NCBI GenBank assembly: GCA_951812305.1
Contig: CATOSB010000012.1
Coordinates: 62,001 to 126,000 of the forward strand
Length of the DNA stretch: 64,000 nt
Origin: an uncultured Paracoccaceae bacterium
GTDB lineage: Bacteria; Pseudomonadota; Alphaproteobacteria; Rhodobacterales; Rhodobacteraceae
Direction: 5' to 3'
Shown here: positions 18,201 to 24,993 of the stretch, piece after piece
How the letters are laid out: the number at the start of each line of letters is the position of its first letter
Numbering within the stretch: position 1 is the first letter of the stretch
The notes under the pieces: generated by a model
What the model was told of the DNA's origin: nothing
Seen by the model: the letters and a program-made list of their open reading frames with translations, nothing else
The model's database searches: none
Program-made: the position numbers and the translations under genes

Positions 18201-19756
18201 AGGATCCGGATCTTGCGAAGTCCATTGCCCGGATGCTCGAAGCGGCAGGGCATGAGCAGGGCGAGGTGTCCGAGGCGTGGGCCGCGCGGGCCGCAGCGGC
18301 GGCGAAAGACAGAGTCCCGGAACTTGCGACAGCGATCGGGCAGGCTCTGGGCGCGGGGCCGTTGCCGTCGGCGGCGGAGCTTCGAAAGGAGCGGGCCGAT
18401 ATTCTTGGTCATCTGACCGGGGCTGGTGACGGGTTGCCTGAGGATATGGTCGAGCGCATGGGCGCGCGCTTCACGCAGTCCGAGATATGGGCGCTTTATG
18501 AGGCTGCCGAAGAGATGCCGTCCAGCCTGCCCGCGCTCGATGCGGCGGCGCGGGCGAACGCGGCCCGGCATCTGGGGCGCGAGGCCGCGCGGCGGCAGGG
18601 TCCGGAAGACGGACATCACACACGGCGACAGGAGAGAGAGGACATGGTTCAGACAGAGACGCGCGATGCACGGCCCCGCGACGAAATCCGAAATGGGGTG
18701 CTGGGGGCGATGCTGGTCAATGACGCGACACGGGAAACCTTTGATGATCTCAAGGCAGCCTTCACGTTTGATGAAATCCGGGTGCTGAAGGATCCGGCGA
18801 AAGCCCTGCCACAGAGCCTGCCGGAACTCGACCCCGAAGAACGCCGCGCCATCGCCGCTGCCCTTGATGCGGGTCCGCCGGCGCAGGGTGCTCCGGCAGA
18901 GCCGCCGTTTGTCCCCGACCCGAAACACTATGACATGGCCCTGCAACTGGCGGTGGCGATCACCGAGCGGGTGGATGCGGAGAACCCGGTTCACCGGCGC
19001 GATCTCGTGCGTGACATCCAGACGTTGCTCAAGGTGGCGGACCGGACGGACGGCCTGCCGCAGGAGCGCGTGAGTGAGGTGGCGACCGCGCTCGCGCAGG
19101 ATCGCATCACGTTCGATGCCAGGCTGGCCCTGGGCAAGGAGCTTACAGCCGGGCTGTTCAATGAAACCGTGTTCAGAAACAATCTCAGCGAAAGAAATAC
19201 GCAAGGCAATCATCCGCTTCAGTTCGACTCATACCCACTCCAGAAGGACTACGACGGGACCGTCCAGCCCAGAGTTGACACAGCGCTTGGCCGAGGGCTT
19301 GAGCCAGCTCCGGGCGAAATGGCGGTCGCGCGGATTGCATCACTGCCGAATCTACCGGACGGGGCAGGTGGTCTTGTGGAGGCGATGAAGCAGGTCTTTC
19401 GGGACGGGTCGCCGAGAAAGGCCGAGGATATTCTGACAGACCGGACGGTGTTGCTCGACGCCCTGACTTCAGCGCAAGACATCCCGGGCCAACACTATCT
19501 CTTCATGGCACGGCTTTATCGAAACTTCACGCATCGGGAAGTGCTGGCCCTGGCCCGTCCCGATGCGGACTTGCCCGCGACACTGCCGGAGATGGACACC
19601 GGGCGGCACGCTGAAATCGCCCGGGGGCTGAAGCAAGTCACCAACGAGGAAGGTATCCAATACGCCTGGTACGCCTGGTCCAACGCGGCCAGGTCGCTCG
19701 GTACGGGTCTCAATCCGGAACGCTCGCGCGGGCGCGGCATGGGCAGGGGGATGTGA
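9224..19756 (+). CDS. Giant Ti-type TraA-like relaxase/primase/helicase mosaic
   Basis: This is a 3,510-residue frame (GTG 9224; no good ribosome-binding site, because the true start is the upstream fragment). In order it contains: residues 1-190, the rest of the relaxase domain with HDKGDGNPHAHVML (His 66, 74, 76); about 345-700, a primase/Toprim segment (PLIIAEGPESALS, VILAPDRDAP); about 750-900, only the C-terminal part of a RecD-like helicase (GFAATVHKAQGMT); about 1080-1480, a second helicase with GPAGSGKT (Lys1101) but a DDAQ Walker B; about 1640-2040, a complete helicase with GHAGTGKT (Lys1675), MDEAGMVG (1739) and GDPDQLQP (1768); about 2250-2640, a degenerate helicase with GAAGSGKT (Lys2272) and LDDAG. 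The helical tail has internal repeats and a candidate internal start at 18644. Relaxase and helicase roles are known for TraA; the duplication and Toprim insertion are read from the sequence. Confidence 0.85.
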   Translation: MSADLWNSVEEAEERLNRKQATAQLARSLTIALPRVLGRETQIELMRGYVASAFASRGMVADWVIHDKGDGNPHAHVMLSLRDIGDGDWGRKNRAWNRADVLAGWRKGWQAHANLALERAGFAERVDLRSLEDQGLDLAPEGYNPHVADHAERVGDVAREKMRCAEVRERNRAYLVAHPEHIIAVVQTQRAQFTKDDLLAALASRLGVEVEGLDQTMVAAVEGSDDLVPLAARTEGGDQLYISRAKAEMAGQLARDAKALAEGRLKAGAVFEDPFETGTGPVFVDIEREGYDDERDGSEAGDLKDTGGRGGTSGRDGPGVDRGSVALKGGASVRERGPSAAVVREALSARAEDLFRSAFGEPARPGAREWRAKENAGLAMQMQGSKRGLWHDHTAGAGGDLLDLVAVTWCGLSSARDDFPKVLEEAARFTGVGVIGETAAFRARAAEPAKRVAAEETREAARRAALVRRLAEASLPVEGTAAAAYLASRGITDLPGDGIGYLPPVPGAGVLHPDHGALAVWAKDGAGRIQGGQRILLDAEGRKAAVEIAKPSFGAIAGAPARFPARAAMEGEGWRAQDPGLRPSGASNRPPDGLPGKPGSAPDPLIIAEGPESALSIRAATGCETWAVFGVSGWKSAPVPVDREVILAPDRDAPDSPAGRAFRAAVAHHLGRGCRLKVALAPEASGSKRDLNDTYQRAGAAAVRAGRGADRRPVRVFHGRGGDGGSGAMVADPPDGMRIEIARVDRSGAGSRERVTVMLAPGDRVMLTRPLPEMDLPRSGFGTVLEVGPGRLRLAMDGRADPVEIDPVAFVHLDYGFAATVHKAQGMTVDESYVLAHRRMDCHSVYVTLSRHRKRVRVFARAGHLDRAEQLVDLGQRSPDAVVEAPRRRGTGSMVPLPAKDILERRPDWTGPGHVVRAGDFAGDRQCMSVATRVAGLLAADHTGDDPLLTRDVEDPGDYTREPTRVIDDLVRRNGVIRAEEVAGAIARQVSDPETFLRLFHAAMTHPGLVALPAEGGAARDEPWVYTTGRQLEAELAALDRGMRLAAVGGEAGDVLTDAAPEPEPQMPDTPDLSDEQLRAVVHAQGSGGLKIIAGPAGSGKTRAAAALARAERASGRVVTVLAPTQAGCAALAAEGIEALTPGAFFSDPVLPKEVGSPERVVILDDAQGPGIDHAEVVLARCAGLSAKLVAFVNPERRGTPVFRTLADRLGTVRLEGLHGVEGEYREIARDLRTGGEDAERALRSLVERSQLIATGTAEAALEAVAKAYVSDRSADRLALAWSRAEAEALTAAIRARLDATDPSRAAFVAAEHGGLKGLKPGDIIRFPAAGAYGRPSVAGKAGDNLPAEQGDPIRRGDVGEVLGAAVEGGLRLRVTGQDGTREIAVAPEGPGVASRSLPPWRFAFASTIAAASGRRHGSVHVLANPGMDREVVSTAALVARERLTMALPVAPARLDAALVRLASRERLPRSPLDHGFDPGRAAEAAGRAGDQVDPPAVEPAALSLEDPEGLSPPEVAALTTVPTVSRSRTEAGRANRAFLKDHPDHAVVIVAADRPVFTQADVRQCLRERLGQEVSEARLRRLGDRAMRSKALLRLERAAPDGSPQYMTTARAALARDAARDARALAGGRFAPGDAPVLRPDALEALNHAQRLAAEAMLDDARLTLVQGHAGTGKTFALRAVAEAWKERGVRVLAGAPSGRAVSELEGIAGVEAATLAAWEARWARGEVPAEGGFVFIMDEAGMVGAGAWSRIQARIRDPGGKLIAVGDPDQLQPVSDIPGWAIAERASGAGAVVIDTVRRQSEMMDAQATEALARGGDNVASAIGYYDGKGALRLSPEVLADPVGAIARDYYEPKTGSRIALAYTNRDVHALNDRIRAEALARGIVDPASLRHYGTITRDMREGAGVKTVRVPLEIGVGERIMLRASHPELGLARSSFGTVTRTGAREVGVRFDGRDGEVTLDPWTFRGIDYGYAATVHKSQGMTADAVFVLPHRQMHRHAAYVALSRHRDHLAVYGRVGHMDCAADLVGLAQAAGHLDMDMPADAERPPGGMVPGAEGLGLSGRADWRASGVEMTRVGFAGDAELMGIAERRAGLMAATWRKGGDPVVGEDPRGYARHPRRVIDDLIQRRSVIRAEDVADRLARAVCEPETFLRLFRAAMSHSDLVVPGGRSPGPGRGDDEGPGPQSGATPSRDRVYTTKTQLAAELDAVDRGVRLALAPAPERAPRARHVDRVLKAAGATLDPDQIAALGHALAPGRLRLVRGAAGSGKTRLAGGIAGSHEDAGWQVLATAPGGAGLDALRAAGVARPRTLARFLGETEGDAPDVTLDPATVVILDDAGRLGGREATELLRRIEDSGAKLVACLDEGMHVPLEAGPVFRALETRVGAARLVRNRRHVGYITEVLEGLEAGGGKAEAAAVDLDEIGLVQSVGTAREALRQVARDYVEDGIDDRIALAWSRADADRLTCAIRAEYDRAVPERAAFAADEAGPLEGLRPQDRIRFMGSTPWARGAREAGERAVPPLGAGETAVVRGRDEETGGLVLAVCEDPGEAREVVLTRDMEGIPAWRFGFAGTIHGELGRVRESVHLLAAPGMNRQVLASAIALHEREFHIVAPCAQGRVQEMLLRIARRDAGATSVLDYGFDPAMGAREALRGHSTETEEREDGDIAKAMRRFGEMTGLGFAPGSAPLSPGVGAEVLAEVIGAAALREGEAPVGEDRDAVEEMVRSLSDPRAWRKVLRQLPGDIPVVADREADRIAGTDHEGRLLTVGRMLARGAVVAEALGAARLAGLFRDGLTLYGRRAEMARAEGRLAELVPGPGAPERFPDPRVRAEAERAKEMRRSRPRPQRSGGRGLLGGLHASDEQVARDALALWGLGPSVRAGTRPRAYAAAVAERREVRSKERAGMRGVDVSRATSVSAETARGRDIPGSERIEGDVVAPDYVRAAVEGPGGPWGGGAEPAPRKATEDLALVLAVAISRHVPLGDAVHKDPDLAKSIARMLEAAGHEQGEVSEAWAARAAAAAKDRVPELATAIGQALGAGPLPSAAELRKERADILGHLTGAGDGLPEDMVERMGARFTQSEIWALYEAAEEMPSSLPALDAAARANAARHLGREAARRQGPEDGHHTRRQEREDMVQTETRDARPRDEIRNGVLGAMLVNDATRETFDDLKAAFTFDEIRVLKDPAKALPQSLPELDPEERRAIAAALDAGPPAQGAPAEPPFVPDPKHYDMALQLAVAITERVDAENPVHRRDLVRDIQTLLKVADRTDGLPQERVSEVATALAQDRITFDARLALGKELTAGLFNETVFRNNLSERNTQGNHPLQFDSYPLQKDYDGTVQPRVDTALGRGLEPAPGEMAVARIASLPNLPDGAGGLVEAMKQVFRDGSPRKAEDILTDRTVLLDALTSAQDIPGQHYLFMARLYRNFTHREVLALARPDADLPATLPEMDTGRHAEIARGLKQVTNEEGIQYAWYAWSNAARSLGTGLNPERSRGRGMGRGM
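11334..11411 (+). other. Out-of-frame helicase Walker B relic
   Basis: Read in the frame starting at 11334 (a different frame from the 3,510-residue protein), these bases encode ARGEAQIDGPFVFFMDEAGM. This matches ARGEVPAEGGFVFIMDEAGM in the intact third helicase (around residue 1725). It marks the scar where the primase-like segment replaced the front of the first helicase copy. Confidence 0.75.
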
Positions 19757-19759
19757 GGG

Positions 19760-20620
19760 ATGTATGGAAAACCTGCGCGGGGCCATGCCACAGCCTGGTT
19801 GAACTCCCTCCGGGATCACGACCGCATCGTGGGTTGGCCGGATGGGCCAAAAGGCCGGAAGGCCCTGGATGTCTTCGACCGTTCCAGTTGCTCCAAAAAA
19901 CCCGGGCGGGTGCTCAAGCGCCTGCGGCCGCTCATGCGCCCGGTCTTCGACGATCCCGAGATTCCGGTCTGGACGAAACGGGAGACGCTGGTCGTTGCCT
20001 CCGGGCTTTCGAAGGTCTCCGAGAACCGCATCTTCCACCTGCCGCAGGACGCGGAGCCGCTCTATGCCGAACGCGCGGTGTTCCTCTCCGATGCTATACT
20101 GGCGACGGATGACTTCGAAATAGAGTTCGGTGTCAGCACCCGGGCGAGCATGAGCCACCATGCGCTCGCGCGGCTCCTGGAACGGGGCGGCGCATCTCCG
20201 GAGGACATTTCTTTCGAGGTGGAGCTGGCCTTGCGGCTGGCAGCCAAGCTTGCGGATGTTGCCCGTCAGATGGGGATCGGGCCGGAGGGAATGCAGAGCT
20301 TCATGATCCCGCATCCGCGCGGCGCGTTTGTCGCGGTCAGCATGGACATGGATCCGGGCAAGACAGGCAGCGGTGAGGAGCGGCAGCGCATTCTCTCGAT
20401 CCGGACCTGGCTCGACGCGGACATGCTGTCGGAAGAAGATCATGAACGGATGGGATCCCGGTCGAGCGCCCTGCTTGCCGGCCTGTATGATCTCAGGGAC
20501 AGACATCGGCTCTTCGAGCTATGGGTCAAAGGCAATGCCCGGCCCTGGAGTTTTGCCGATACAACGCTTGATAATGCCGGCAGGATATCCGGTACGGATT
20601 GTCTGGAGCGCAGATTGTGA
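19760..20620 (+). CDS. Hypothetical protein coupled to the relaxase gene
   Basis: This is a 286-residue soluble protein. ATG 19760 lies 3 nt after the relaxase stop with GTGAGGG in front, so it is almost certainly in the same operon. Visible segments are WLNSLRDHDRIVGWPDGPKG, VFDDPEIPVWTKRETLVVASGL, SHHALARLLERGGASPEDISFEVE and MIPHPRGAFVAVSMDMDPG. No known fold or catalytic motif is recognised and there is no signal peptide or membrane segment. The context suggests a DNA-processing or regulatory accessory of the relaxase, but this is only positional. Confidence 0.7.
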   Translation: MYGKPARGHATAWLNSLRDHDRIVGWPDGPKGRKALDVFDRSSCSKKPGRVLKRLRPLMRPVFDDPEIPVWTKRETLVVASGLSKVSENRIFHLPQDAEPLYAERAVFLSDAILATDDFEIEFGVSTRASMSHHALARLLERGGASPEDISFEVELALRLAAKLADVARQMGIGPEGMQSFMIPHPRGAFVAVSMDMDPGKTGSGEERQRILSIRTWLDADMLSEEDHERMGSRSSALLAGLYDLRDRHRLFELWVKGNARPWSFADTTLDNAGRISGTDCLERRL

Positions 20621-21341
20621 ACATTGTGCTGACAGAATTCAGCTACGGCTTTTTTGTCACAGGGACAGAAGGCGGGCTCAATTCGATTGCGGCGACATTT
20701 TCGCCACCCGATCTGGCACCGATGCCACCGAGGCTGCCACATCAGCGATGCAGGGCTTGATGGATCGCTGTATAGATGTCCTGGACCGGCTTTTTGATGC
20801 CGGTGTTCCCACAGGCAAAAAACAGCCCCCAATGACTGACTTTCCAGGCTCGGTCGATGTCGGCTACCGCTACAAGGGATCTTATCGAAAGCAATCTTCG
20901 TTTGGGCGGGCGCCGGATATGCGCGGTGATCACAATCCGCACAGCACGCATTCTGTGGACATCACATTTTCGGCTCGTAAAAACGGCACGACATTACACA
21001 ACCCCAGGGTCATCCTGAAATCCAGTCTGGATCACAAGCTGAACGCCTGTCTCTTTCGATTTACCCAATCGCTCGATGCGGTGGATGTTGCTGAAAGTGC
21101 CGCTGTGGATATGGCCATGCTCGACCGACGTTGGCGCTTGATTGGGACAGGACGGGACGCGACCATTACAAAGCGCATGGATACCCACGGTGGACACAAA
21201 AAATCCTTTGTAAACGCTGTGGGACGATTTTCGCAGCCGCATTCTGCAGACGATAGCCCGAAGACAATGGAAGGGCTATCATCCCCGCGCTTACACGCAG
21301 GGAGTTCCCGCTGGATTAAAGGGGTGCCGCAACGGATTTGA
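20617..21341 (+). pseudogene. Frameshifted hypothetical gene, 3' end replaced
   Basis: A GTG at 20617 overlaps the upstream stop (GTGA) and opens a plausible protein, NIVLTEFSYGFFVTGTEGGL, which stops at 20760. From about 20700 the neighbouring frame carries on with coding character (GTDATEAATSAMQGLMDRCI, DVLDRLFDAGVPTGKKQPPM, SVDITFSARKNGTTLHNPRV). One frameshift therefore seems to split the gene, or a separate start at ATG 20748 is used. From 21187 the 3' part runs into a repeated stem-loop block shared with position 55276, so the natural C-terminus is lost. No family is recognised. Confidence 0.5.
21187..21320 (-). repeat. 134-bp stem-loop block, copy 1
   Basis: This block is the reverse complement of 55276-55592 once the MITE and its duplicated 10 bp are removed from that copy. 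It contains strong hairpins (GATAGCCC...GGGCTATC and CCCCGCG...). Its look suggests an end of an IS200/IS605-type element, but no transposase remains here. Confidence 0.75.
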
Positions 21342-21443
21342 GTGGCTTGACGCCCTGGATTGTGCAATCTGACCTGAGGTATGGAAATTCGGCATCTGGC
21401 ACCCGGAAAGGTATATCGCGCGTGCAGGACGAGGCGGGACACA

Positions 21444-21947
21444 ATGTTTTCAAAAGGCAAGATTAAGGGCGCAGGGGACGGGCCATCTCCCGGCACGCCA
21501 CTGGAACCGGCGGGAAAACACGAGGCGGCTTTGACACCGGATGTTTCTTCGGCGTCTTTGGCTCCGGCAAAACCGAAATCCAAACCCTCAAGGCTGTCGC
21601 CCGATCTCACGATTGTCGGCACTCTCGGGACGCCCGGTGATATCCTGGTTGAAGGCACCGTGGAAGGTGATATCCGCGCCCATTGCGTCGACGTCAGTGA
21701 GGGCGCTCTCGTCAAGGGTGAGATAGTCGGTGATGATGTCGTGGTGGAGGGACGCGTCACTGGCCGTATTTGCGCCCTGAAACTGCGCCTGACATCAACG
21801 GCCCGCGTTGAGGGCGACATCCTGCACAGGATAATCGCCATCGAATCCGGCGCGATTTTCGAAGGCACCGTGCAGCGGCGGGACGACCCCCTCGACACTG
21901 CCTCCGGCAAGGAACAGTTGGAAGATGCATGTCTTTCGGAAGGCTGA
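21444..21947 (+). CDS. Bactofilin-like polymer-forming protein
   Basis: This is a 167-residue protein. ATG 21444 is preferred, since the family begins with MFSK-type residues followed by a disordered, proline/alanine-rich lead. From about residue 50 the sequence is a regular beta-helix: LTIVGTLGTPGDILVEGTVE, GDIRAHCVDVSEGALVKGEI, VGDDVVVEGRVTGRICALKL, ARVEGDILHRIIAIESGAIF. These repeating GDI/VEG turns define bactofilins, which self-assemble into cytoplasmic filaments linked to the membrane and cell wall. The gene stands alone between mobile debris, so a role in the element is uncertain. It may be cargo. Confidence 0.85.
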   Translation: MFSKGKIKGAGDGPSPGTPLEPAGKHEAALTPDVSSASLAPAKPKSKPSRLSPDLTIVGTLGTPGDILVEGTVEGDIRAHCVDVSEGALVKGEIVGDDVVVEGRVTGRICALKLRLTSTARVEGDILHRIIAIESGAIFEGTVQRRDDPLDTASGKEQLEDACLSEG

Positions 21948-21977
21948 GCTCCCGCCTGAGCCTTCCGAAAGACATGC
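21927..21977 (+). terminator. Long perfect hairpin at the bactofilin 3' end
   Basis: GCATGTCTTTCGGAAGGCT (21927-21945) is repeated perfectly inverted at 21959-21977, and TTT follows. The left arm overlaps the last codons of the gene. Confidence 0.7.
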
Positions 21978-22258
21978 TTTACCCGCACCCGGGAATATCA
22001 TCAAACGCGCCGCCTTGTAACGCTTCGGACATGCTGTCCAGAAGTCGTGCAAAATGGCCACAAGCAGGATACCCGATGCTGGTCTCGTCCAGTTGGCCCG
22101 GCTTTGCATCATCAAGAGTGGGTCAGTTTTAAACGCTCATTGACAGGGGTAAGGGTCATGGACTGCCCCTTTCCCAGACTTCGCAGGTTTTGGCGTGTGA
22201 ATCGGCCTGGAGCTTCGCAGACATCACCCTCTGGGACAAGGCGGCGCGGGAAACCACG
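21978..22258. other. Gene-free debris
   Basis: Including the hairpin, 21948-22258 has no supported gene. A GGGTCAGTTTTAAACGC stretch near 22120 looks like an insertion-sequence end, but no partner end is visible. Confidence 0.35.
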
Positions 22259-22431
22259 CAGGGCAATCGACTGAACAACCCAAGCATTCAACGCGACTCG
22301 TAAAAACCCTACAAAGCTGCACGTTTCGTCCCGGAATTGCCCTGAATACGCCTTTTGATGCCCCGAGTGCAGGATGCGCAAACGTCATATGGCTCTTTTG
22401 CAGCATTTTTTCCATTCAATCGATTGCCCTG
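22259..22431. mobile_element. 173-bp MITE, copy 1
   Basis: The ends are CAGGGCAATCGACTGAA and the inverse of CAGGGCAATCGATTGAA. The flanks carry a perfect 10-bp duplication, GGAAACCACG, at 22249-22258 and 22432-22441. The element is closely similar to copies at 26097 and 55304. It holds no transposase-sized frame, so it must be moved in trans. Confidence 0.9.
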
Positions 22432-22464
22432 GGAAACCACGGAAGACCCTTCGATGCGCGCTTG

Positions 22465-23175
22465 TCAGTCTGCAAACGGGATGCCGGAACTGTCGTCAAT
22501 GAAGTCGGGGGTTCCGGGCCGGGCGGCGGCCCCTTTTGCATTCCCGGCCTCCAGAAGCGCATTGATCAGGGTGCAGGCGGTGTCGAAATCCATGACGGGT
22601 TCAATGCCATGATCCACCGCGAGCTTCTTGCCGGCTTCGCACAGTCGGAAGATATGGGCTGCCTGCCGAAAGCTGGCGGGCGTCTCCGGTAAATGGCTCT
22701 TCGGGGGCAGGGGCAGTGTCTCGTCTGATGCAAGGTCGAGAAGATCAGCGATCATGCCACGCAGGATCCCGGTTGCGCCTGTCTTTGTGAAGGGAGCCGT
22801 TAGGCCGAGCCGGGCGGCATCGACGGGGTATTGGTGAGCGCGATCGTAAAGATAAGCCTGCTGTCGAAAGCTGGAAAGGGCGCCCCGCCGCACCCTGGAC
22901 GTTGTGTAATAGCCGAGGTGGTCCACCATGCACCACGCACGGCATTGCGCCAGCGTTGCGCTGAAGACATTTGTGTGTCCGCGCACGGTGGCGATTTTGC
23001 CCTCCAGGGCTTCGGCCATCTCCGCGGTGTCAGCCGGTACCGTGACATACCAGTGTTCCCCAATCCGTACCGGCCGCGCTTCGATTGCAGGCGACAGTTC
23101 CGGGGTGGGATCGGGGGTGCCTGACCCTGGACGCTTTTTTCGCCGCGTCCTGCGCGCATTGTTTCCGGTGGCCAT
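22465..23175 (-). CDS. Hypothetical protein of the transfer region
   Basis: This is a 236-residue protein with a basic N-terminus (ARRTRRKKRPGSG). It continues with EHWYVTVPADTAEMAEALEG, LAQCRAWCMVDHLGYYTTSR, FRQQAYLYDRAHQYPVDAAR and a helical C-terminal half (FRQAAHIFRLCEAGKKLAVD). There is no signal peptide or membrane segment. I recognise no family. It is the most distal gene on the strand of the transfer operon, but is separated from it by insertions, so its membership in that operon is inferred. Confidence 0.6.
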   Translation of the reverse strand: MATGNNARRTRRKKRPGSGTPDPTPELSPAIEARPVRIGEHWYVTVPADTAEMAEALEGKIATVRGHTNVFSATLAQCRAWCMVDHLGYYTTSRVRRGALSSFRQQAYLYDRAHQYPVDAARLGLTAPFTKTGATGILRGMIADLLDLASDETLPLPPKSHLPETPASFRQAAHIFRLCEAGKKLAVDHGIEPVMDFDTACTLINALLEAGNAKGAAARPGTPDFIDDSSGIPFAD

Positions 23176-23530
23176 TCCGACTGCTCTCCCTGCGCTTTAT
23201 CATAGCGCAGTATTGTCCTTTGAAACCAGCCAGGTGATACAGTTGCCCTGTCCCCGGCCTGTTGTTCAAAATCCGTCTTACGATTTCAACAGATCGGCAA
23301 GCAACGCGCGTTTGGATCCGGGATCGGTTTCGGTGGCCAGAAACCCGTCGAGTTCGTCCCGGATGAGCGCGTCGAGACGGGGGAGGGCGGCGCGGCGGTC
23401 GAGGCCCCATGCGCCGAGCATGATCTGCCGTCTTGTGCGGTCGCGCCGGGCCTGCCCGGGTGTGATGTGGCCGTCGGCGGGCAGGGCGGTATCCGATGCA
23501 AGCGTATGGAACCTGAGTTCTGGATAAGCG

Positions 23531-24424
23531 CTATATCTGGTATTCGACCTGCCTGATTGTTTCCGGCACGGTTATGGGTCCCATTTTAACTTTGGTTTTC
23601 CCGAGCATATAGGCTGCGACACACGAGATGAGGTGTACGAATGCGTTGGCAGGCGATCTGTGTCGAGTGTGTTCCAGTCCCATGCTGGTTTTCAACTTAT
23701 CGAACAGAGTTTCGATGATGAACCGCCTTCGCAACAGGATTTTGTTCAGGATTGGCAGGAGATAGTTTTTCATGTTGCGGCGAATGCCGGTGACGAGGTG
23801 GAGCCCACGCTGCCAGAGCCGTTGGAAGAGGGATTTGGAGATATAGCCCTTATCAGCAAATATTTTGCCTTCGAGGCCCGCGATCATGGCTTCAAACGGC
23901 TTTCGATCATCGACATTACCTGCCGTGATTTTGACGGCCATGATCTCCCCCTTGTTGTTGATGATTAGATGCAGTTTGAAGCCAAAGAACCAGCCCATTG
24001 TGCTGCGACCGCGCTTTGCCAGCCCCTTGAAGACCTTGTTTCGATTAATGCGGGCATTGTGGCAGACCGCGAGCTTAGTGCTGTCGGCAAAATAGACGCC
24101 GGTTTTTTCACCGCTGAAGCAGTGCAGCAGTATGCAAAACGGCACCATTAATCTTGGCATGAGGCTGACAAACCGACCATAGCTCGGGAGGGTGCCAAAG
24201 CAGTCACGGTATTTCTGCTCAACGCCATAAATCCAATAATGTTTGAAGTCCTTGAACGGCGACAAGTGAAACAAGACCATGATGAACAGGCTCTCCCCCA
24301 GGGTCAGCTTGCCGGCGCGAAGCCTCTGACGACCCGAGGGGATCAACCGGTGGCGCTCCCAGTCCTCGTAGGTTTTTGCAAAATCATCGAGACAGACAAA
24401 AAGTGCGGTGTTAGTGATCGACAT
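23531..24424 (-). CDS. IS982-family transposase
   Basis: This is a 297-residue product when started at ATG 24424 (SITNTALFVCLDDFAKTYED, the family's usual beginning); an upstream in-frame start would add 14 residues. DDE-type segments are YFADSTKLAVCHNARI, GWFFGFKLHLI, IFADKGYISKSLFQRL and FIIETLFDKLKTSMGLEHTR, placing the catalytic acidic residues in normal order. It differs from the copy at 39994 by one visible residue (CFGTLPS here, CFGNLPS there). The gene looks intact and is transcribed away from the passenger gene. Confidence 0.88.
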   Translation of the reverse strand: MSITNTALFVCLDDFAKTYEDWERHRLIPSGRQRLRAGKLTLGESLFIMVLFHLSPFKDFKHYWIYGVEQKYRDCFGTLPSYGRFVSLMPRLMVPFCILLHCFSGEKTGVYFADSTKLAVCHNARINRNKVFKGLAKRGRSTMGWFFGFKLHLIINNKGEIMAVKITAGNVDDRKPFEAMIAGLEGKIFADKGYISKSLFQRLWQRGLHLVTGIRRNMKNYLLPILNKILLRRRFIIETLFDKLKTSMGLEHTRHRSPANAFVHLISCVAAYMLGKTKVKMGPITVPETIRQVEYQI

Positions 24425-24552
24425 GAGTGGCGGTCCATATTGTGTCGCTTTTGAACCTTGAATCATGGGGCAACGTACCTGGAAACCCCTCTCACCCCAT
24501 ACTAATCACGGGGGCATTCAGGCTGGTCAACACGGGGCAAAAGGTGCGCGCC

Positions 24553-24993
24553 ATGGAGAACAACTTCCCAATCAACGAAGATCTCGCTTATGAGAAGATC
24601 CGGGACCTCATGTTCGACATGATGGAAGAGGACCCCAACCGTCTCTACGCCCTCACGGATAAGCTCAATGAACTGGCTGCGCTCCCTAAAAGAACCATGA
24701 CACTTGTGCTCGATCTGATGGCCGCCACTCCCTTTCAGGTGATCATCCCGAAACACGTACGGAAAAATGACCCTGATACATTCAAAGCGGATCACGAAAC
24801 CGTTTCAAATGTTCTATTTCTTGGAGAGTTTGGCGGAATTGCCGTTGAACTGGAGCCAAATGAGGCTTTGAGAGAACCGAGGATCATTTCCATAACAATG
24901 GTGGAAATCCCTCATCGCAACCCTCTGCGAAAAAGGGTCAACGAGTATCGTAAAAAACGAATCAAAAAACTACGAAAAAATTCTGTCGAGTAG
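24553..24993 (+). CDS. Passenger protein of the IS982-like element, unknown function
   Basis: This is a 146-residue protein. ATG 24553 is taken (ENNFPINEDLAYEKIRDLMF follows); the frame also extends upstream. The N-terminal half is acidic and helical (DMMEEDPNRLYALTDKLNEL, TMTLVLDLMAATPFQVIIPK). The middle has VLFLGEFGGIAVELEPNEAL and the tail is strongly basic (RVNEYRKKRIKKLRKNSVE), which could bind nucleic acid. It is not a known IS982 accessory gene. It lies within the terminal repeats, divergent from the transposase, and is present in the second element copy too, there cut by an IS66. Regulation of transposition, host defence or pure cargo are all possible; no motif decides. Confidence 0.7.
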   Translation: MENNFPINEDLAYEKIRDLMFDMMEEDPNRLYALTDKLNELAALPKRTMTLVLDLMAATPFQVIIPKHVRKNDPDTFKADHETVSNVLFLGEFGGIAVELEPNEALREPRIISITMVEIPHRNPLRKRVNEYRKKRIKKLRKNSVE

